Shown one piece after another: positions 34,129 to 43,706 of a stretch of DNA of 43,706 nucleotides. Both the position numbers and the translations under genes were made by a program. The first letter of the stretch is position 1, and each line of letters starts with the position of its first letter. Origin of the DNA: Gammaproteobacteria bacterium. GTDB lineage: Bacteria > Pseudomonadota > Gammaproteobacteria > Steroidobacterales > Steroidobacteraceae. The notes under the pieces are model-generated. The model had not been told where the DNA came from. It saw only the letters and a list, made by a program, of their open reading frames with translations, and did not search any database. The stretch covers positions 1-43,706 of the forward strand of contig JAOUGW010000002.1 of assembly GCA_029865465.1 (NCBI GenBank). The letters are read 5' to 3'.

Positions 34129-35850
34129 TCACGGTCGCAGCAGCCGCCTCAGGTCGGCAAGTCGCCGTGTGTTGACGACGTCGTCGGGCTCCAGCCAGCC
34201 GCGTCGAGCCTGGTCGATCCCGAAGCGCATGAGGCCGAGGTCGGCCACGCGATGCGCATCCGTTGAAATGGCGAGGCGCACCCCCGCCTCCCTGGCCATG
34301 CGGCAGCCCTGGTCGTCCAGGTCGAGCCGGTCCGGGTGCGCATTGACCTCCAGGATCCGGCCGCGCTCCCGGGCCGCCGTCAGCACGCGCTCGAGATCGA
34401 TGTCGTAGGGCTCCCTGGCGTTGATGAGCCGGCCGGTCGGATGTGCCAGGATCGAGAAATACGGGTTGTCCATCGCCCGCAGGATTCGCTCGGTCTGCTT
34501 CTCACGGCTCCGATTGAGGCCGTAATGGATCGCGCACACCGTGAAATCGAGTTCCTTCAGCACACCGTCCGGCAGGTCCAGCGAGCCATTGTCGAGGATG
34601 TCGACTTCAGCGGACTTGAGTACTTCGATGCCTTGCAGCCTGGCGTTGAGCTTGTCGATTGCGCGAACCTGCTGCAGCAGGCGACGCCGGTCCATTCCAT
34701 GCGCGATGCTGACCCGCCTGGTGTGGTCGTTCGCGGAGACGTACTCATAGCCTCGCGCCGCCGCCGCCCGTGCCATCGTCTCCAGCGAGTCGCGACCATC
34801 GGTCGCCTTCGTGTGGCAGTGCAGGTCGCCGCGGATGTCGGCGATTTCGACCAGGGCAGGCAGCCGCTTCGCGCGCGCGGCCGCGATCTCACCGCGGTCT
34901 TCACGCAGCTCGGGTGGAATGAACGGCAGGTCGACGGCGTCGAAGACGTCCTGTTCGGTGCGGCCACCCACGCTGCGGTCACCCCTGAAGATGCCGTATT
35001 CGTTCAGCTTGAGGCCCCTCGCGATCGCGAGCTTGCGCACGGCGATGTTGTGCGCCTTGGATCCGGTGAAATAGAACAGCGCTGCACCGAAGCTCGCTGG
35101 GGCGACGACGCGGAGATCCACCTGCACGCCGTTGCGCAGGCGCACGGTGCCCCGCGTCGAACCCTTGGCCAGGACTTCCGCCACGTCTTCGTAACCCACG
35201 AACGCGTTCATGACCCCGGCCGCGTTACGGTTCGCGCTGACCAGCAGGTCGAGGTCGCCCACCGTCTCGCGGCGGCGCCGGTAGCTGCCCGCGACTTCGA
35301 CGGTCTTGACGCCATCCACCGACCTGAGGTGTTCGACCAGCGGTACGGCGATGTCCTCGGCGTCGGCCAGCTTGATCCGTCGCTCCGTCGATGCGATGCG
35401 GGCCGCACGCTGGCCGATCAGCTGTTCCGTCCTTGCACCGAAGCCCTTGATCTCGCGGATACGCCCGCTGCGCGCGGCTCGCTGGAGGTCTTCCAGGCTG
35501 CGGATCCTGAGGGCCCGGTAAAGTGCCTTGGCCCGCTTCGGGCCCAGGCCTTCGATGCGGGTCATGTCGACGAGGGGCCGCGGTACCTTGGCGCGCAGCT
35601 GGTCGAGCAGCGGCAGCTTGCCGGTGTGCACGATGGTGGCGATCTTGCCGGCGAGGTCGGCGCCGATGCCGGGTAGTTCGGCCAGGTCAGCGCCCGCATC
35701 GACGAGTTCGGCCATGCTGCGTGCATGGCCGCGGATCACCCGCGCCGCATTGCGATAGGCACGGATGCGGAACGGATTGTCCTCGCGGATTTCGAGCAGG
35801 TCGGCGAGCTGCTCGAAGATGTCCGCGATTTCGCCGTTGTGTACCGTCAT
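34129..35850 (-). CDS. polX: PolX-type DNA polymerase with C-terminal PHP domain
   Basis: N-terminal HhH region, VAGSYRRRRETVGDLDLLV polymerase site, PHP motifs DLHCHTKATDGRDS, ANDHT, ILAHPTGR, ISTDAHR. Confidence 0.93.
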   Translation of the reverse strand: MTVHNGEIADIFEQLADLLEIREDNPFRIRAYRNAARVIRGHARSMAELVDAGADLAELPGIGADLAGKIATIVHTGKLPLLDQLRAKVPRPLVDMTRIEGLGPKRAKALYRALRIRSLEDLQRAARSGRIREIKGFGARTEQLIGQRAARIASTERRIKLADAEDIAVPLVEHLRSVDGVKTVEVAGSYRRRRETVGDLDLLVSANRNAAGVMNAFVGYEDVAEVLAKGSTRGTVRLRNGVQVDLRVVAPASFGAALFYFTGSKAHNIAVRKLAIARGLKLNEYGIFRGDRSVGGRTEQDVFDAVDLPFIPPELREDRGEIAAARAKRLPALVEIADIRGDLHCHTKATDGRDSLETMARAAAARGYEYVSANDHTRRVSIAHGMDRRRLLQQVRAIDKLNARLQGIEVLKSAEVDILDNGSLDLPDGVLKELDFTVCAIHYGLNRSREKQTERILRAMDNPYFSILAHPTGRLINAREPYDIDLERVLTAARERGRILEVNAHPDRLDLDDQGCRMAREAGVRLAISTDAHRVADLGLMRFGIDQARRGWLEPDDVVNTRRLADLRRLLRP

Positions 35851-35906
35851 GACCGAATACGGCCTCCACGTGTCCGGCAGCCCTGGCGTGCCCTGCCAGG
35901 GCCGTG

Positions 35907-36745
35907 CTACGGGATGACTGACTGGTCGAGCGCCTGCTGCCGTCGATGTTCCTTACGCTTCATGGCCAGGTAAGCATCGCGATCCATTTCGTGCAGCTGG
36001 GTGGCATAGGCCTCGGTCGCGTCGAGCCAGAGTTCGAGGCTGCGCTCGAACCGGTCGGGTTCCGGTGCGGGGAGGGCGGCGACGTGGGCCTCGACAGCGA
36101 GGAAGTAACGCATGACGTTGCGTTCGACCGCGCCGCGGATTCCGCGCACCGGTTGCGGCGTCCCGTCAGCGCTGGGCTTGACCATCGTGAAACCGACCTT
36201 GTCGCTGCCGGCGGTGGCGAGGTAGAGCCCCATCGCGAAGCGTGCCTGGAGACCATAGCCGAAAGAATACTGCAGGTGCAGGAATGTCTGCCCGTCCTCG
36301 AGCGTCTGATCCCGCTTCGTCGCCATGGCCACACGCAGCACGGCTCGCTCGCCATGCGAGTCGGCGCGGCAGAACTTCACGTTGGGGTGGAGGAGCAGTA
36401 CGTCGCACCAGTTGTCCGGGTTGGTCAGTGAGCCCGTGATGCTCGCGAGGGGTGGTCCACCAGCGCAATGACATCTCCCTGCGCTGAGTGGGGTCCTGCC
36501 GCAGATTCAAGATGCAGGGGTCGCTGGAACGGACCCTGTTCGAGCTGCGGGCGCAATGCCGCGTACCGCTCCCGCAGGGCATCCGCCGCCCCTGTTTCCG
36601 CGGTTGCGGCGTCCTGGTCAGTCGGCGCACCGGCCGGTTCGGCGATCGCGGGGACGCTCGACAGCCAGCTGCCAGCGGCAATGACGACGGCCAGCGCTAC
36701 CGCCGTATGGAGGAAGTTACGCTGAATGCGTTCGATCAGTGTCAT
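35907..36745 (-). pseudogene. Exported conserved hypothetical protein interrupted by an apparent 1-nt deletion
   Basis: N-terminal half MTLIERIQRNFLHTAVALAVVIAAGSWL...GDVIALVDHP ends in RASRAH*. The next frame continues ITGSLTNPDNWCDVLLLHPNVKFCRADSHGERAVLRVAM...; adding one T (minus strand) near 36448 restores VDHPFASITGSLTNP. Confidence 0.75.
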
Positions 36746-36929
36746 GACCTGCTCCGGCTCCCCCGCGAGTCCATTCCCGGGGATGGCCGGTCGCGAGCTT
36801 GAATCCCGTGGGTTTGCCGGCCCTCTCGCCATGAAAGGGCAATACCGCGCCCTGACCGGTGTCGTGACGGAAGTGACCGCGGCTGGCGTCTTCGTTCAGC
36901 GCGGAGGACTTCGCCTGGTCACTTGTCGT

Positions 36930-38861
36930 TCATTGGCCGTTTACGGAGAACGCGGCCAGCACGTTGCCGGCCATGTGAAAATACGCGCCGTAGCCGGAGT
37001 TCACGTACAAAATGCCGTCGTGCACGACCGGGCCGCCGCCCCCGATCGAGCCGCCCTGACCGGGCTTCCCGGACAGCGTCGGCAGCGGCTGCGAGGTGTC
37101 GAAGCTCCACAGCACCTTGCCGTCTTCGGTGTCGTACGCACGCACGCGACCGTCCATGTGGCCCGCGAAGATCGCGCCCGGAATCGCGACGATCGAGGCG
37201 AGGATGCCCGGATCGCAATACTGCCTGCCGTAGCACACGTCGTCGGCTGGCGTCTTCCACGACAACCTGCCTGTCACGGGGTCGAGCGCATACAGGCCCG
37301 GTCGCGAAGGTCCCGCCTCTCTCTCACGCTCCGCGGATGACTTGTCCATCGCGTTCTGCATGTCGGCGATCGGCACGTAGAGCCGCTTGCCGTCGTACGC
37401 CATGCCGAACTGGATGCCGCCCTGGATCGAGCCGCGGCCCACGCGGTTCGTCCACAGCATTCCTTTCTTCGGGTCGTCCGGATCAAGCGCGAGCGCCTGG
37501 CCACTCTTGAGGCCGACGAAAATGCGATCCGAGCCGTCCGGCAGCTTGACGAGCATCGTGCCGGAGCCGATGTCGAAGTCCGGGCCGGCCGGCTCCGGAC
37601 ACGTATCGAGCCCGATCATGCAGCCGACGTTCCACGCGTCGCCCGGCACCACCTGCCACGACCAGCGAACCTTGCCCGTCTCCAGATCGAAGGCGATCAC
37701 GGCATTGCTGCGATCGTTCGCGGGTCCCGTGTAGTTGTTGCCCGTGCCTGCGTACAGCACACCGCGCTTCTGATCGAGCGTGGGCGTGTTCCAGATCGCG
37801 GCGCCGGAGGGCGACCAAACGGGCGTGCCTGCCTTTGACTTGCCGGCTTTCTTCGGCTTCTCGTTGATCGTGTAAGTCTTCCACAACTGCTTGCCCGTGC
37901 TCGCGTCGAGCGCGAGCATGCTGCCGCGGAACGTGCAGCATGGGTATTTCGGGTCGGCCATCGCTTCTTCGAGCGACGACACCGGCACGAACAACGCGCC
38001 CTTGTGATGGACGGGTGAACCCGTGACGGTCGCACTCGGGTGTTCGTCCGCCTTCACGCGCCAGATTTCCCTGCCCGTGAACGCATCGACGGCATACACG
38101 CGGCCGATCAGGTCACCGAAGAAGGCCAGCGGTGCCGCACTGCCCGTGTCGGCGGTCGACTGCACCACGACCGGCGTGCGCACCTCCGCCGTCGTCTTGA
38201 ACGTCCAGCGAATGCAGCCGGTCTGCGCATCCAGCGCGTAAACCGTGCCATCCTGCGAGCCCGTGTAGAGCGCGCCGTACGCGAACGTCGGGCGCGAACG
38301 CATGCGCACCGTGTTCGGGAACGCCACGGCCCACTTGAGCTTGAGCTTCGGTACGTCGGTGGCCGCAAGCTTCGCGACATCCGCGGCGACGAAATGATCG
38401 TTATCGGGCGTCTGGCCCCAGCCCTGGATCGTCGGCACTTTCGTGCGGTCGAATTTCGCGGCGTCGCCGCTGCAGGTCGCTGCGACCGGCGTCCTCGGCA
38501 TGCCGACCGGGCTCCCCGACAGGTATTCGGCCACGTGATGCATCTGCTCGTCGTTCAGCTTGACCGCCATCGGCCGCATGATCCCGAGCGACAGCGCGTC
38601 GTAGATCGCCTCCGGCGACATCATGTTGAGAAAGACCTTGACCGGGGCTTTCGGCGCCTGGCCTTCGTGGCATTGCGAGCAGTGCTCGCGATAGACGAGC
38701 GCGCCCGGCTTCTTCTCCGGGTCGCCGCTCTGCGCGGCGTTCATCTTTGCCTTGATGTCGCTGAGGTCTTCCGGAGGCGGCGAGGAAACCGCGGCGTGCG
38801 AGAGCTGCAGTGCGCCGAGCGAGCACAGGACGACGGCGACGAACATCCGGACGTGGTTCAT
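36930..38861 (-). CDS. Cytochrome c - PQQ-type quinoprotein dehydrogenase (polyvinyl-alcohol-dehydrogenase-like)
   Basis: Signal peptide, heme motif CSQCH in YREHCSQCHEGQ, then propeller repeats (GTVYALDAQTGCIRWTF, GRVYAVDAFTGREIWRVKA, GSMLALDASTGKQLWKTY) with a CC pair in YPCCTFRG. Confidence 0.88.
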   Translation of the reverse strand: MNHVRMFVAVVLCSLGALQLSHAAVSSPPPEDLSDIKAKMNAAQSGDPEKKPGALVYREHCSQCHEGQAPKAPVKVFLNMMSPEAIYDALSLGIMRPMAVKLNDEQMHHVAEYLSGSPVGMPRTPVAATCSGDAAKFDRTKVPTIQGWGQTPDNDHFVAADVAKLAATDVPKLKLKWAVAFPNTVRMRSRPTFAYGALYTGSQDGTVYALDAQTGCIRWTFKTTAEVRTPVVVQSTADTGSAAPLAFFGDLIGRVYAVDAFTGREIWRVKADEHPSATVTGSPVHHKGALFVPVSSLEEAMADPKYPCCTFRGSMLALDASTGKQLWKTYTINEKPKKAGKSKAGTPVWSPSGAAIWNTPTLDQKRGVLYAGTGNNYTGPANDRSNAVIAFDLETGKVRWSWQVVPGDAWNVGCMIGLDTCPEPAGPDFDIGSGTMLVKLPDGSDRIFVGLKSGQALALDPDDPKKGMLWTNRVGRGSIQGGIQFGMAYDGKRLYVPIADMQNAMDKSSAEREREAGPSRPGLYALDPVTGRLSWKTPADDVCYGRQYCDPGILASIVAIPGAIFAGHMDGRVRAYDTEDGKVLWSFDTSQPLPTLSGKPGQGGSIGGGGPVVHDGILYVNSGYGAYFHMAGNVLAAFSVNGQ

Positions 38862-39075
38862 GCGGGGTTCCCGAAGCTGGAAAGGGGGCGCCGAGGCAAG
38901 CTGGCCCATCACGCTGGACTGGCGAAGCCGCGATCGATCCTAGAGAGGGGCCCTGCAAAAAACAAGCAGGTCATCCTGTTTTTTGGCGGCGTGCCGAGTC
39001 GCGGCATCTCGGTATCCAGCCGCCGGGCCTGGGCCTTTCTGGCTCACTGCAGCGCGGCTTGCAACCGGCCCAGGC

Positions 39076-39972
39076 CTACGAGCCAGCACCGTCCCTCGCC
39101 CACGCGGCGCGAATATTCGCCGCCGTCGGTCCGGCGCCATCCGGCCGCCAGCCCGGCGAACCGAACGCGTACCCTGCGATCTCGCGCAGGCTGCGCGCAC
39201 GCCCGACGTCACGGAACATCGCCGCCCACTCGTGGAACGCAATCCTGATCGGGTTGTACGTGCTGATGTTGTTGATCAACCCGTACCGCGGCGGATCGTC
39301 GTCCCGCTCGGCGACGAACGTGCCGAACATCCGGTCCCACACCATGAACACGCCGGCGTAGTTGCGATCGACGTACCGCGGGTTCGACGCGTGATGCACG
39401 CGATGGTGTGACGGCGTGTTGAACAGGTACTCGAACCACGCGGGCATCCGGCGGATCGCCTCGGTGTGGATCCAGAACTGGTAGAGCAGGTTGAGCCCGC
39501 TCTGCAGGAAGATCATCTCCGGCGGGAAGCCGATCAGCAGCAGCACGAACCACGGCGCCCAGGTGCCGACGAGCACGCCGGTCCAGGGTTGCCGGATCGC
39601 GGTGGAGAGGTTGTACTCCTGCGACGAGTGATGGTTGACGTGGGCGGCCCACCAGAAGCGGCACTCGTGGCTGATGCGGTGGAACCAGTAGTAGGCGAGG
39701 TCGTCCAGCACGACGATCGCCGCCCAGGCGTAGGGCGAACTCATCGAGACGTCGAACAGGCGGAACTGGTAGATCCAGGCGAAGACCGCGACCGTCGCGC
39801 CCGCCAGCGCCACGTTGGTCGCATAGTTGCCGGCGCGCATGCCGATCGATGCGAGCGTGTCCTTGAGCGTGTAGCGGCCGCGGACGAGGTGAGCGCGGAT
39901 CAACGCCATTTCGAGCAACATCAGCGCGAAGCGCGCCAGCACCAGCACCTGCGCAGTGGTCAGGGCTTTCAT
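39076..39972 (-). CDS. Sterol desaturase / fatty-acid hydroxylase superfamily protein
   Basis: His-box motifs HRISHE, HVNHHSS, HRVHHA in a multi-TM protein. Confidence 0.9.
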   Translation of the reverse strand: MKALTTAQVLVLARFALMLLEMALIRAHLVRGRYTLKDTLASIGMRAGNYATNVALAGATVAVFAWIYQFRLFDVSMSSPYAWAAIVVLDDLAYYWFHRISHECRFWWAAHVNHHSSQEYNLSTAIRQPWTGVLVGTWAPWFVLLLIGFPPEMIFLQSGLNLLYQFWIHTEAIRRMPAWFEYLFNTPSHHRVHHASNPRYVDRNYAGVFMVWDRMFGTFVAERDDDPPRYGLINNISTYNPIRIAFHEWAAMFRDVGRARSLREIAGYAFGSPGWRPDGAGPTAANIRAAWARDGAGS

Positions 39973-41270
39973 GTCTTCGTCGACCTGCGTCGATAGCCCG
40001 GGTTGCGGAAGAATAGCATCGCGGGCACCAGCGCAAGCAGGGTCAGCAGCGCGGCCGTGGCGAAGACGGCGCCGTATCCGAATCGGTCGGTGAACAAGCC
40101 GCCAAACGTCGCGGCCACGCCCGTGACCATTACCATGAGCGAGGCCTGCAGCGAGTAATCGGTGCCCGGCGAGTGCATGCGGCACCGGTCCATCATCAGC
40201 GTGAACAGGGCGACGGTCGAAAGGCCGTCCGCAAACTGCTCGAAGTACACGATGGCGCCGATCGCATAGAGGTCGCGCACGCCGGCGACGACCAGCAGGT
40301 AGCCCGCGAGTCCAAGCGCCTGCAGCACGCCGAACGCCAGCAGGGCCTCGCGGTGGCCGATGCGCAGCAGCGTTGCGCCGCCGACGAACGCGCCGATGAC
40401 TCCTGCGGTGGCGCCAGCCACGCCTGTGATTACGCCGATCTGTGCCAGCGAGAACCCGCTGTCGGTGAGCAATGGTCCCGTCATGCGGGAGGCGAGCGAG
40501 TCACCGAACTTGTACAGCGCGACGGTTGCGAGCCACCAGCCGAGTCCGGGCCGTGCGACGAAGTCGTGGAACAACCCGGCATAGCCGCGCAGGCCGTGCC
40601 AGTCCGTGTGCGTCGCCGCCTGCTGCGTCGGCGTGCGGGCATCCTCCATGAACAGGACCGGCACGATCACGAGCAGCATCAGGCATGCCAGTCCGCCGTA
40701 GCTCGCCTGCCAGCCGTGATGCGCGACCAGCCACAGCAAGCCGCCGCTGCCCGTCACCATGCCGAGCTTGTAACCGACCACCTGGATGCTGTTGCCGAGG
40801 CCGCGCCATTCCGGCTTCAGCCTGGTGACGGCGTAGCCATCGGTGGCGATATCCTGCGTGGCGGAAGCGACGTTCGCGCAAAACAGCACTGCGAGCAGCC
40901 AGGGCAGCCGGTCGACCCAGGCTTCGAAGTCGCGCGAGGCGACCGCGAGCATCAACGTCATCGTCAGTCCGTTCAAGCCGAGCAGCCACTGTTTGCGCGT
41001 GCCGTAGCGATCGATCAGCGGGGCCCAGAGGAACTTGAGAGCCCATGGCAGCGCGAGCGCGCTGGTGAAACCGATCAGCGAAAGCGAGACGCCCTGGTCA
41101 CGCAGCAGTGCCGGCAGTGCTTTCGCAATCAGGCCGGAAGGCAGGCCCTGCGCGAAGTAGAGCAGTGCCAGCAGGCTCAAGAGACGCCAGCCGTTGGCGG
41201 CCAGCAGGGCCGGTCGCGGGGTATTGGCGGAGCCTGCCTCTCCAGGCGCTCGCTCGAGCTTGCTAGCCAT
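39969..41270 (-). CDS. AmpG/PAT-like major facilitator transporter
   Basis: LLYFAQGLPSGLIAKALPALLRDQGVSLSLIGF, ANVASATQDIATDGYAVTRLKPEWRGLGNSIQVVGYKLG; multiple TM helices. Confidence 0.9.
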   Translation of the reverse strand: MASKLERAPGEAGSANTPRPALLAANGWRLLSLLALLYFAQGLPSGLIAKALPALLRDQGVSLSLIGFTSALALPWALKFLWAPLIDRYGTRKQWLLGLNGLTMTLMLAVASRDFEAWVDRLPWLLAVLFCANVASATQDIATDGYAVTRLKPEWRGLGNSIQVVGYKLGMVTGSGGLLWLVAHHGWQASYGGLACLMLLVIVPVLFMEDARTPTQQAATHTDWHGLRGYAGLFHDFVARPGLGWWLATVALYKFGDSLASRMTGPLLTDSGFSLAQIGVITGVAGATAGVIGAFVGGATLLRIGHREALLAFGVLQALGLAGYLLVVAGVRDLYAIGAIVYFEQFADGLSTVALFTLMMDRCRMHSPGTDYSLQASLMVMVTGVAATFGGLFTDRFGYGAVFATAALLTLLALVPAMLFFRNPGYRRRSTKT

Positions 41271-42819
41271 CGACAGGTCGTGTTGCGAGTTCTGACTTCA
41301 AGATCTTGCCGGAGGCGTTGCGCGGCAATGCGGCGACGAACTCGACGTAGCGCGGCTTCTTGTAGCCGGCGATGTGGGCACCGACCCAGTCCGCGATCGC
41401 AGCGCGCGTCAGTTCGCGCCCTGATTTGAGGACGACGAATGCCATCACTGCCTCGCCCCAGCGTTCGTCCGGGATGCCGATCACCGCCGCGTCTGCGACG
41501 GCATCGTGCCGCAGCAGCACCTGTTCGACTTCCTGCGGGTAGACGTTCTCGCCGCCGGTCTTGATCAGGTATTTCTTGCGGTCGACCATCTTTACCTGGC
41601 CGTTGGCGAGTCGCACGAACAGGTCGCCGGTGTGGTGCCAATCGTTCTTCAGCGTCTCCGCCGTGGCGGCGGGGTGATTCCAGTAGCCCAGCATGACCGT
41701 GCTGCTGCGCACGCACAGTTCGCCGATCGATCCGGTCGGCACGTCATGGTCGTCGTCGTCGGCCAGCATGTAGTCGTAGAAGGGCATGACGCGCCCGTAG
41801 GTCGTGGGATCGTCGCGCAGCATGCCTGAATCGGCCCAGGTCACCTTGCCGCCGGCTTCGGTCTGGCCGTAGATACCGTAGTACCTGGCGCCGAGCTGCG
41901 CCTCGACGGCCTCGACCAGATCGAGCTTCTCGACACCGGCGCCGCTGATGAAGACTTTGAGCGAGGACGTGTCGGTGGCTGCGCGGGACTCGTCGGCGAT
42001 GAAGGCAGCGGAGATTCCCGGCACGAGGAACATGATGCTGACGCGATGCTCTGCAATCAGCCGATAGAACAGCTTTGGATCCGCGAGCGGCACCGTGACG
42101 ATCGTGCCGCCGAGGATGAGCTGGGAGAGCGCTGTGCCAAGACCGGCGACGTGGAAATACGGCAGGAAGGCCAGGTACACATCCGTTTCGCCCATCCCGA
42201 AGCAGGCGGCCATGTTGACCGCATAGCCCGTCCAGGTGCGCTGCGGAATCATGCAACCCTTTGGCCTGCCCGTCGTGCCGCTGGTGTACAGGAGCATGGA
42301 CAGGGACTCACCGCTGACCGACGGCTCCATTTCGCGGACCGGGTTGGTCGAAGCGACGAGGGCATTGAAATCGATCCATCCGGCACGAGTTGCGCCGTGC
42401 AGGACCTTCAGGTCAACCGTCGCGTTGCCCGCCAGCGCGGCTTCGGCGAGCGGCGCCATCTGGCTGCATGAAAAGCAGGCCCGCGCGCCGGCATCCTCGA
42501 TGATGAAGCGCAGCTCCGGTGCCGCATGTCGGATGTTCAGCGGCACGAGCACGGCGCCGATCCACGAGAGCGCCAGGATGAATTCAGTGTAGGCCTTGCC
42601 GTTCAGCGCCAGGCAGGCCACGCGGTCACCGGGGCCGATGCCATGGCTTGCGAGCCAGCCTGCCATGCGCGCAACGCGCAGGTGGAGTTCGCCGTAAGTG
42701 ATCGCCTCGCCCGTGAGGCCGTCGATGACGGCAGTCTTGCCCGCGCGTTCAAGGGCGTGACGCTTGAGCAGGTAACGGCAAGGGACTGAAGTAAGCAGGG
42801 GCTGTACGGCAGCTGGCAT
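41263..42819 (-). CDS. AMP-forming acyl-CoA synthetase/ligase
   Basis: LLYTSGTTGRPKGCMIPQ, YGIYGQTEAGG, YWNHPAATAETLKNDWHHTGDL, VDRKKYLIKTGGENVYPQEVE, PRNASGKILKSEL. Confidence 0.95.
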   Translation of the reverse strand: MPAAVQPLLTSVPCRYLLKRHALERAGKTAVIDGLTGEAITYGELHLRVARMAGWLASHGIGPGDRVACLALNGKAYTEFILALSWIGAVLVPLNIRHAAPELRFIIEDAGARACFSCSQMAPLAEAALAGNATVDLKVLHGATRAGWIDFNALVASTNPVREMEPSVSGESLSMLLYTSGTTGRPKGCMIPQRTWTGYAVNMAACFGMGETDVYLAFLPYFHVAGLGTALSQLILGGTIVTVPLADPKLFYRLIAEHRVSIMFLVPGISAAFIADESRAATDTSSLKVFISGAGVEKLDLVEAVEAQLGARYYGIYGQTEAGGKVTWADSGMLRDDPTTYGRVMPFYDYMLADDDDHDVPTGSIGELCVRSSTVMLGYWNHPAATAETLKNDWHHTGDLFVRLANGQVKMVDRKKYLIKTGGENVYPQEVEQVLLRHDAVADAAVIGIPDERWGEAVMAFVVLKSGRELTRAAIADWVGAHIAGYKKPRYVEFVAALPRNASGKILKSELATRPVDG

Positions 42820-42856
42820 GACAGGCCTCTGGTGCAAGGCGGCGTCCGTTTGCGGG

Positions 42857-43648
42857 CTATAGCCCCTGGGACGCCGGGGGGTCGGGATAGTCCGGTTGGC
42901 GTTTCTCCAGCCAGGCCTGTACGCCCTCCAGGTAGTCCCCGTGCGGGATGAGGCCCGCCCAGTAGTCGCGTTCGAGCGCCAGCGCCTGCTCAAGCGGCAG
43001 ATCGAGCCCCTCGTCCACGCAGTGCTTGATGTGCCGGACGGCGATCGGGCTGTTGTCCGCGATTTCGCGGGCGATGTTCATCGAGTTCGCCAGCAACTGC
43101 TCCGGCGCCGACACTTGCTCCACCAGGCCCAGTTCGAGCGCCTCGCCAGCGGTGAACTGCCTACCGGTGTACATCATCAACTTGGCCCGCCCCGGTCCGA
43201 CCAGGCGGGCGAGGCGCTGGGTGCCACCGGCGCCGGCCAGGATGCCGTAGCGCGCTTCCGGCAGGCCCAGGATGGCGCTGCTCGACGCCACGCGGATGTC
43301 GCAGGCCAGTGCGATCTCCAGTCCGCCCCCGAGTGCGTAACCGTTCACTGCGGCGATGGTCGGATAAGGCGTTGCGGCAATGGCGTTCATGAAGTCCTGC
43401 GCCAGTTCGACGAAGGCCTTGGCGTCCGCCGGCGTCTTCAGGGTCAGGAAACGATTCATGTCGCCACCGGCCTGGAAGTACTTGCCCGTGCCGGTGATGA
43501 TCGCGACGCGCACGGCTTGCCCGGCCAGCGTGGCCAGGGTGGAGCGAAAGTCGTCGTGCAGGGCGTCGGTGAAGGCATTCACCGGCGGGCTGTCCATGGT
43601 GATGACGGCGATCCCGTCCTGCAGCGTGAAATCAACGTGCTTTTTCAT
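42857..43648 (-). CDS. Enoyl-CoA hydratase/isomerase family protein
   Basis: PVNAFTDALHDDF, AFSAGGD-like YFQAGGDMNRF, AAVNGYALGGGLEIALACDIRVASSSAILGLPEARYGILAGAGGTQRLARLVG. Confidence 0.93.
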   Translation of the reverse strand: MKKHVDFTLQDGIAVITMDSPPVNAFTDALHDDFRSTLATLAGQAVRVAIITGTGKYFQAGGDMNRFLTLKTPADAKAFVELAQDFMNAIAATPYPTIAAVNGYALGGGLEIALACDIRVASSSAILGLPEARYGILAGAGGTQRLARLVGPGRAKLMMYTGRQFTAGEALELGLVEQVSAPEQLLANSMNIAREIADNSPIAVRHIKHCVDEGLDLPLEQALALERDYWAGLIPHGDYLEGVQAWLEKRQPDYPDPPASQGL

Positions 43649-43706
43649 GTCTGGCCCGGCAACAGGTGGGTGTCCGCGGCAAGGACGAGGGGGGGTCGTT
43701 GTCTTA

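Noticed and set aside
34336-35676. 446-aa plus-strand ORF opposite polX
   Set aside because: Antisense shadow of a recognisable PolX/PHP gene.
10940-41270. AmpG muropeptide permease as a firm name for the two MFS genes
   Set aside because: Both are AmpG/PAT-like by motif but none is near peptidoglycan recycling genes; substrate cannot be assigned from sequence.

Overview
High-GC proteobacterial chromosomal window (probably gammaproteobacterial; taxonomy not verified). It is densely coded, and I found no rRNA, tRNA, CRISPR array, transposase or phage genes. Main modules, left to right: (i) a partial Fe-S/MvhD-like membrane protein coupled to a bacteriohemerythrin, followed by a decayed SCO1/SenC gene and a DsbA-like thioredoxin; (ii) a trimethylamine dehydrogenase-family flavoprotein; (iii) a phasin with a PhaR-type operator candidate; (iv) a CHASE2 protein coupled to an M48 protease; (v) a DmdA-like GcvT-family demethylase; (vi) a compact tryptophan tryptophylquinone (TTQ) amine dehydrogenase cluster in the order B-E-D-A plus a monoheme cytochrome c, with no MauG or MauF in view; (vii) a decayed M14 carboxypeptidase; (viii) a TIR-TPR protein next to a GGDEF/EAL protein; (ix) a complete V/A-type ATPase operon (G/H-I-K-E-C-F-A-B-D); (x) PEBP and PolX genes; (xi) a gene split by an apparent 1-nt deletion; (xii) a cytochrome c-PQQ dehydrogenase and a tightly packed acyl-CoA/sterol-desaturase/MFS gene set. 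The strongest second-look items are the MauG-less TTQ cluster, the V/A-ATPase with its possible Na+-type rotor signature, the phasin operator, three separately decayed genes, and a 41-aa charged small protein missing from the ORF track. All family calls come from reading the translations; no database search was run.
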